Part shown: piece by piece, positions 60,088 through 64,000 of the stretch
Position numbering within the stretch: position 1 is the stretch's first letter
Layout of the letters: every line of letters begins with the position of its first letter
The notes under the pieces: generated by a model
Told to the model about the DNA's origin: nothing
Seen by the model: only the letters and a program-made list of their open reading frames with translations
Database searches by the model: none
NCBI RefSeq assembly: GCF_031755915.1
Contig: NC_083389.1
Span: 17,415,001 to 17,479,000 of the forward strand
Reading direction: 5' to 3'
Source: Ziziphus jujuba
Taxonomy: Eukaryota > Streptophyta > Magnoliopsida > Rosales > Rhamnaceae
DNA length: 64,000 nt
Translations under genes and position numbers: made by a program

Positions 60088-63000
60088 TATATATGTAATT
60101 TATTTTATTTTTTGTTATTATTTGTTTTCAGGTGGTTAAATGACTATAATTCATTCTGTTTTAGGTGTTATTAAAATGTTGTTTGAGTGCTGTTTAGTAA
60201 ATCAGAGATATTCAGCTGACTTTCCGTTCTTTTAGTGAAAAAAAAAAAAAAAAAAAAAAAAGCTCTTCAACTAGCTGGTCAAGTTTAGTTCTTGATTAAG
60301 CTACGTAAATTAATGTATTATCAGCACAGATAACCCCTAAATTAGACCCTGTGTTGCAGCAGTACTCCCTGAACTTCCCAAATAGTGCTCTGAGGGGAGA
60401 TTTATCTAATATTTTTTTTTTTTTTTTTTTTTTTTTTTGGGGGGGGGGGGGGGCGGGGGATTATGACATTGGAAAGAATAGAAAAAGGTGGAATGCTGAC
60501 ATTTTAGCAAAATGACCTTGGTGTTCAACCTCTTCCTACGTTATAATTTTTTTTTTTTTTTTTAAAAGGGAAGTTTTGGGGGGGGGGGGGGGGGGGGTGG
60601 TGGGTGGTGGGTGGTGGGGGAGAATTATGTAGTTGTCCTTAAAGAGCACAAATTGGAAGCTTCAGGGTACTGCTGCTAATATCATAATTCTGGGGACAAG
60701 TTGCTACAAAGTGCATGGTTAGGGGCATTTGTGCAAAACACCCTAAATTAGTTGCACATGTTCACATGCTTCATATATGACGATGTGTTATGCATTTATA
60801 CATGCATGCGCGTGCGCATACACACACATATATAATGCCTCTCTTTCTCGTTGCATTTACTTGATTGCATTCAATTTGATAAAATTATTAGTTCATTTTG
60901 TACCCCTTTTTAAGTTTTTTTAATTTTTCGTTTGAAATACCTCTGTTGCTCTTATCCAACCTCATTCTTTTCTTTCTGTGCTGGTTCTAGTTTCTAGATA
61001 TTCTGATGGTGATTAATAATGGCTGTTTAACAAACATGGCTTGAAAATTAAAAGAGTTTCTTTAATTGATTTTGAGTTTGAGCTGATGACTTTGGACGTT
61101 GATTTAAGTTGCTTCAATTGATTTTTTTTTTTTTTTTTTTTTTGGTCACACCGTGCTCTAATATGTAGTCCATTTGAGAAAATTGAAGGAAAACTGGCTT
61201 GGACTGGTGAGGAAGTATTTGAGGGAAAACATCACATGATTGCTAATGGTAGGAATTCTTTCTTGCTAATGGTACCAATAGTTGCAATTATGTAAATGTC
61301 ATCTGTCATCTGTAGTACCTTTCGCTAAGGATGCATTGACTATTATATCTTCATTCTTACCGTTTGCTAGGATGTGTATTTACACCCTCTTAGTGGCAGA
61401 TGAATAGCGAAAACTTGGCATGTGTCATGGGAAAAAACTCTTGTCTAGGTTTATAATATCTAATAGACATTACCAAATTGGAACTTCTCTGAGGTATGTT
61501 AAATCTTGTGATTTTGACATAATTTTAATGCTTAGGCTTCTTCTACATGTTTTATGCTTTGAGCACATCTTACTTTGAGTTATGCATTATAAGTCGTGTT
61601 TTATATATTGTCTCATCTGGAACACTGGTCGGAATTCATCTGGGACGATGCGGGTGTGTAAATTTTTTCTACACGCATTCTAAAGGACAAATTCCGACTT
61701 TAGTTCCTGATGAGAGAAAAATCAATATATATGTATGTTTGTATATATAGTTGATATATGGTAAGGACTCCATGAGCTCCCCCCCCCCCCCCCCCCCCCC
61801 CCCCCAAGAAAGAAAATGTTGAATCACCTAAATTTTTATTCTAAAATTAATAAAAGAATCTAAATAATATGGCATTATTTGGTTGATGTAAACTGCCATA
61901 TGGAAAGTCCTCTCCTTTTTTGTTTTAATTGATTTGAAGATATAATTGATATTTGCATTTTGTTGTGAACGATCTATCATTCGTGTATCGGTTTCTTCCC
62001 CTTGGATCGTATGATTGCAATTTGTTTAGCTCAGTTTAAGAAATTTAGTTTGCATCTTTGATGTAAAATTTGTTGGAGAGGAAAGCTAAGCGATAGCCTA
62101 GTTTAACTTGAGATTGAATTTTATATTATCAAATACATTCAATTTTTTGGTTGGGGTGTTCGACTATGGTTTAAATAATTATACTAGAGTCGTCAAACTG
62201 TTATGCTAACTTGGTATTTATTTAGTTCCCCCCCCCCCCCAAAAAAAAAAACTTGGTATTTATTTATTTATTTGAGTTAAAAAAAAAATAAAAAATTGTA
62301 CACTGACTTTTTAAATACCAACCGATTTGGTTGTCTTAATTCAAAATTGGGATATCTAGAAAGGAATGGAATTTCTTTTTGGCTAATACTGGAATGGAAT
62401 GAATCTTGGCATGCTTATGAGAGGTATAAACAGAACCCACAGTTGCTTATGTTGGGATTCAATTATTCAAAATCTTATGCTAATGCAAATTAAGATTTTG
62501 TTCATGATGGAAAAGGTATGGTTTAGTTTCATGTGCAACCTTTCAGTTTTTGGCCTAATTGCTACTTACAAAATCATCCCTTTAGATTTCTCCCTTTAGA
62601 TTTTTCAAAAAATAATCTGCGAGCCCTGTTATGTTAGTTTTCATTTATGTTGCAGCATTGGATTGTATTGGGCTCAACTATTAAGTCTAAATTTAAAATA
62701 TTTCAATTTGATTGGTATAAATTTAAAATAGTACAGTTAAATCTTGCAACATTAATAGATCTTTAAAAGTAAACAGCTTAAGGGTAAAAAAAAAATGGTA
62801 GTTGTATAATCTGAAAACTAAGATAAGATGTGATTAACATGGAAAAAGATAAAGCAATAGTCATTAAAAGGAAAAAAATCAATGCTTAAGAGCTTAGTTC
62901 TTTTTCTTTTTTCTTTTTTTTTTCTTTCTGTTTTTTGGGTTTTTCAAGATTGTCAGAGATTTATTACGGACAAAGCGGATGATCGTTACCTTTTTCAAAA

Positions 63001-64000
63001 ACAAATATTTTATTTACCATATTGATATATGATACATTTACATTTTTATTATTTTCATTCTTGTAAAACACTTTTGGATTTATTATTAAATTTTAAAAAT
63101 ACAAAATAATTACCATTTTCATTTTACAAAATTGATTTATAAAAATTGTTTGTTGAAAACGTTAACGGCCCTTATGTGTCTGTCCAATTTGATTTGGTGA
63201 TTATTCTACCCCAAAACAATAATATATTGCTTTTCCCAATTTTTATTCTCAATCACCCAATCAGAAGAAAAAAGAAAGGAAAAAAAAAAAAGAAAAAGAA
63301 AAGGTGAAAGATCGTTTTACTCTCCAATCCAAGACAAAATTAAATAAATAAATAAATTAAGAAGATTCTTTTTTTTTTTTTCAATTTTTTAAGCAAGCAA
63401 GTAGAAGGGATTTGTCTTGCACCTTGTATTGATCCTTTCTAGTTCTAACCTTTAATACTAAAGTGGCCCCTTAACATTTGCAACTTAAAATTAAATAAGT
63501 TTTTATTTTTTTCTTTGTTTAATTCTATGTAATTTGTTTGTGCCAAATATTAGCTAATAGTGGTTATAATTTATTAGACGTTTTTAACAAGTATAAATAT
63601 GAAAGGGGCAAAAAAACGTAATTTAAAGTAGTGTTGAATTTGTTTTTGTTTTTGTTGTTGTTGATTTATTTATTTATTTTTAAAGTATAGTTAATTTGGA
63701 TACTTAGTAAACTCTAAAGATTACTAACCAATACTTGACATAAGTAAATAACATACAATTCAGTAGAGAAAATTAAAAATTAAAAATTAAAAACTAACCA
63801 TGTTACCAAATAATACATCATTTATTAATTATGCTTTTAGTTTTGAATTATTTAGCGTTTTATTATACTTTTATATCTAAGCCTTTTAATTGATTGATCA
63901 AAAGGCTAGAAATAAGATATTGTTATATATATATATATATATATATATATAATGGATTTGATTTTTAACTGGAAAGTATTGATTATTAAAGGTAGATTAA
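58874..64000. other. SG1 3' flank: T-rich DNA with homopolymer tracts, no gene recognised
   Basis: Long tracts: T run about 60,058-60,082, A run about 60,240-60,262, T then G15-C-G5 (60,439-60,459), T then G20 and GGTGGGTGG repeats (60,578-60,620), T run about 61,120-61,144, C27 (61,779-61,805), C13-A10 (62,228-62,250). One exon-like piece at 61,169-61,250 reads SPFEKIEGKLAWTGEEVFEG on the + strand, between TATGTAG and GTAGGAAT, but no partner exon is recognised. Frames at 59,695 and 62,296 show no domain. The last kilobase is AT-rich with an (AT)n run near 63,925-63,951. Confidence 0.45.

Overview
The window is nuclear DNA of a flowering plant, most likely a eudicot. Four findings support this: spliced genes with GT-AG introns and T-rich acceptors, strongly AT-rich intergenic DNA full of (AT)n runs, plant-only protein families, and a typical mix of plant transposons. 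I cannot name the species from sequence alone. All genes I could model lie on the + strand.

Layout. 1-4,087 holds two tandem copies of a DUF1635 gene; the first is cut by the window edge, and the second has a 1-nt deletion that truncates its C-terminus. 4,088-12,530 is gene-poor and contains a decayed repeat block with an 808-bp tandem duplication. 13,069-16,803 is a complete 12-exon LAMMER kinase gene (AFC1 type). 16,804-21,022 is intergenic, with one segment that recurs at 42.1 kb. 21,023-35,529 is a 14.5-kb Helitron with recognisable ends. It carries an RPA1-like gene, a 20-bp minisatellite interrupted by a hAT-type MITE, a duplicated leader segment, and a Rep/helicase gene. 35,530-36,021 contains a perfect 20-bp stem-loop. 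36,022-37,921 is a 5'-truncated LINE with a 16-bp target-site duplication. 37,938-47,040 is intergenic with faded segmental duplications. 47,951-48,784 is a small three-exon gene of the plant-specific TIGR01589 family, with clusters of ACGT elements on both sides. 49,130-57,540 is extremely AT-rich and apparently empty. 57,697-58,743 is an intact intron-less gene for a chloroplast TPR protein matching SLOW GREEN 1. The rest is T-rich flank with unusual poly(G)/poly(C) tracts.

How the parts relate. The host genes are independent: an SR-protein kinase acting on splicing, a chloroplast biogenesis factor, a probable repressor of photosynthetic gene expression, and a DUF1635 protein of unknown role. 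No cluster or operon logic is visible. The most informative region is the Helitron. The RPA and Rep/helicase genes each sit behind a copy of the same ~550-bp leader, and the element's 3' subterminal sequence appears a second time just before the minisatellite. This suggests two Helitron units joined head to tail, with the array arising at the junction. Both Helitron genes are nearly intact: one stop in RPA, and one frameshift plus one stop in Rep/helicase. I found no convincing undescribed multi-gene system; the composite Helitron is the best candidate for closer study.
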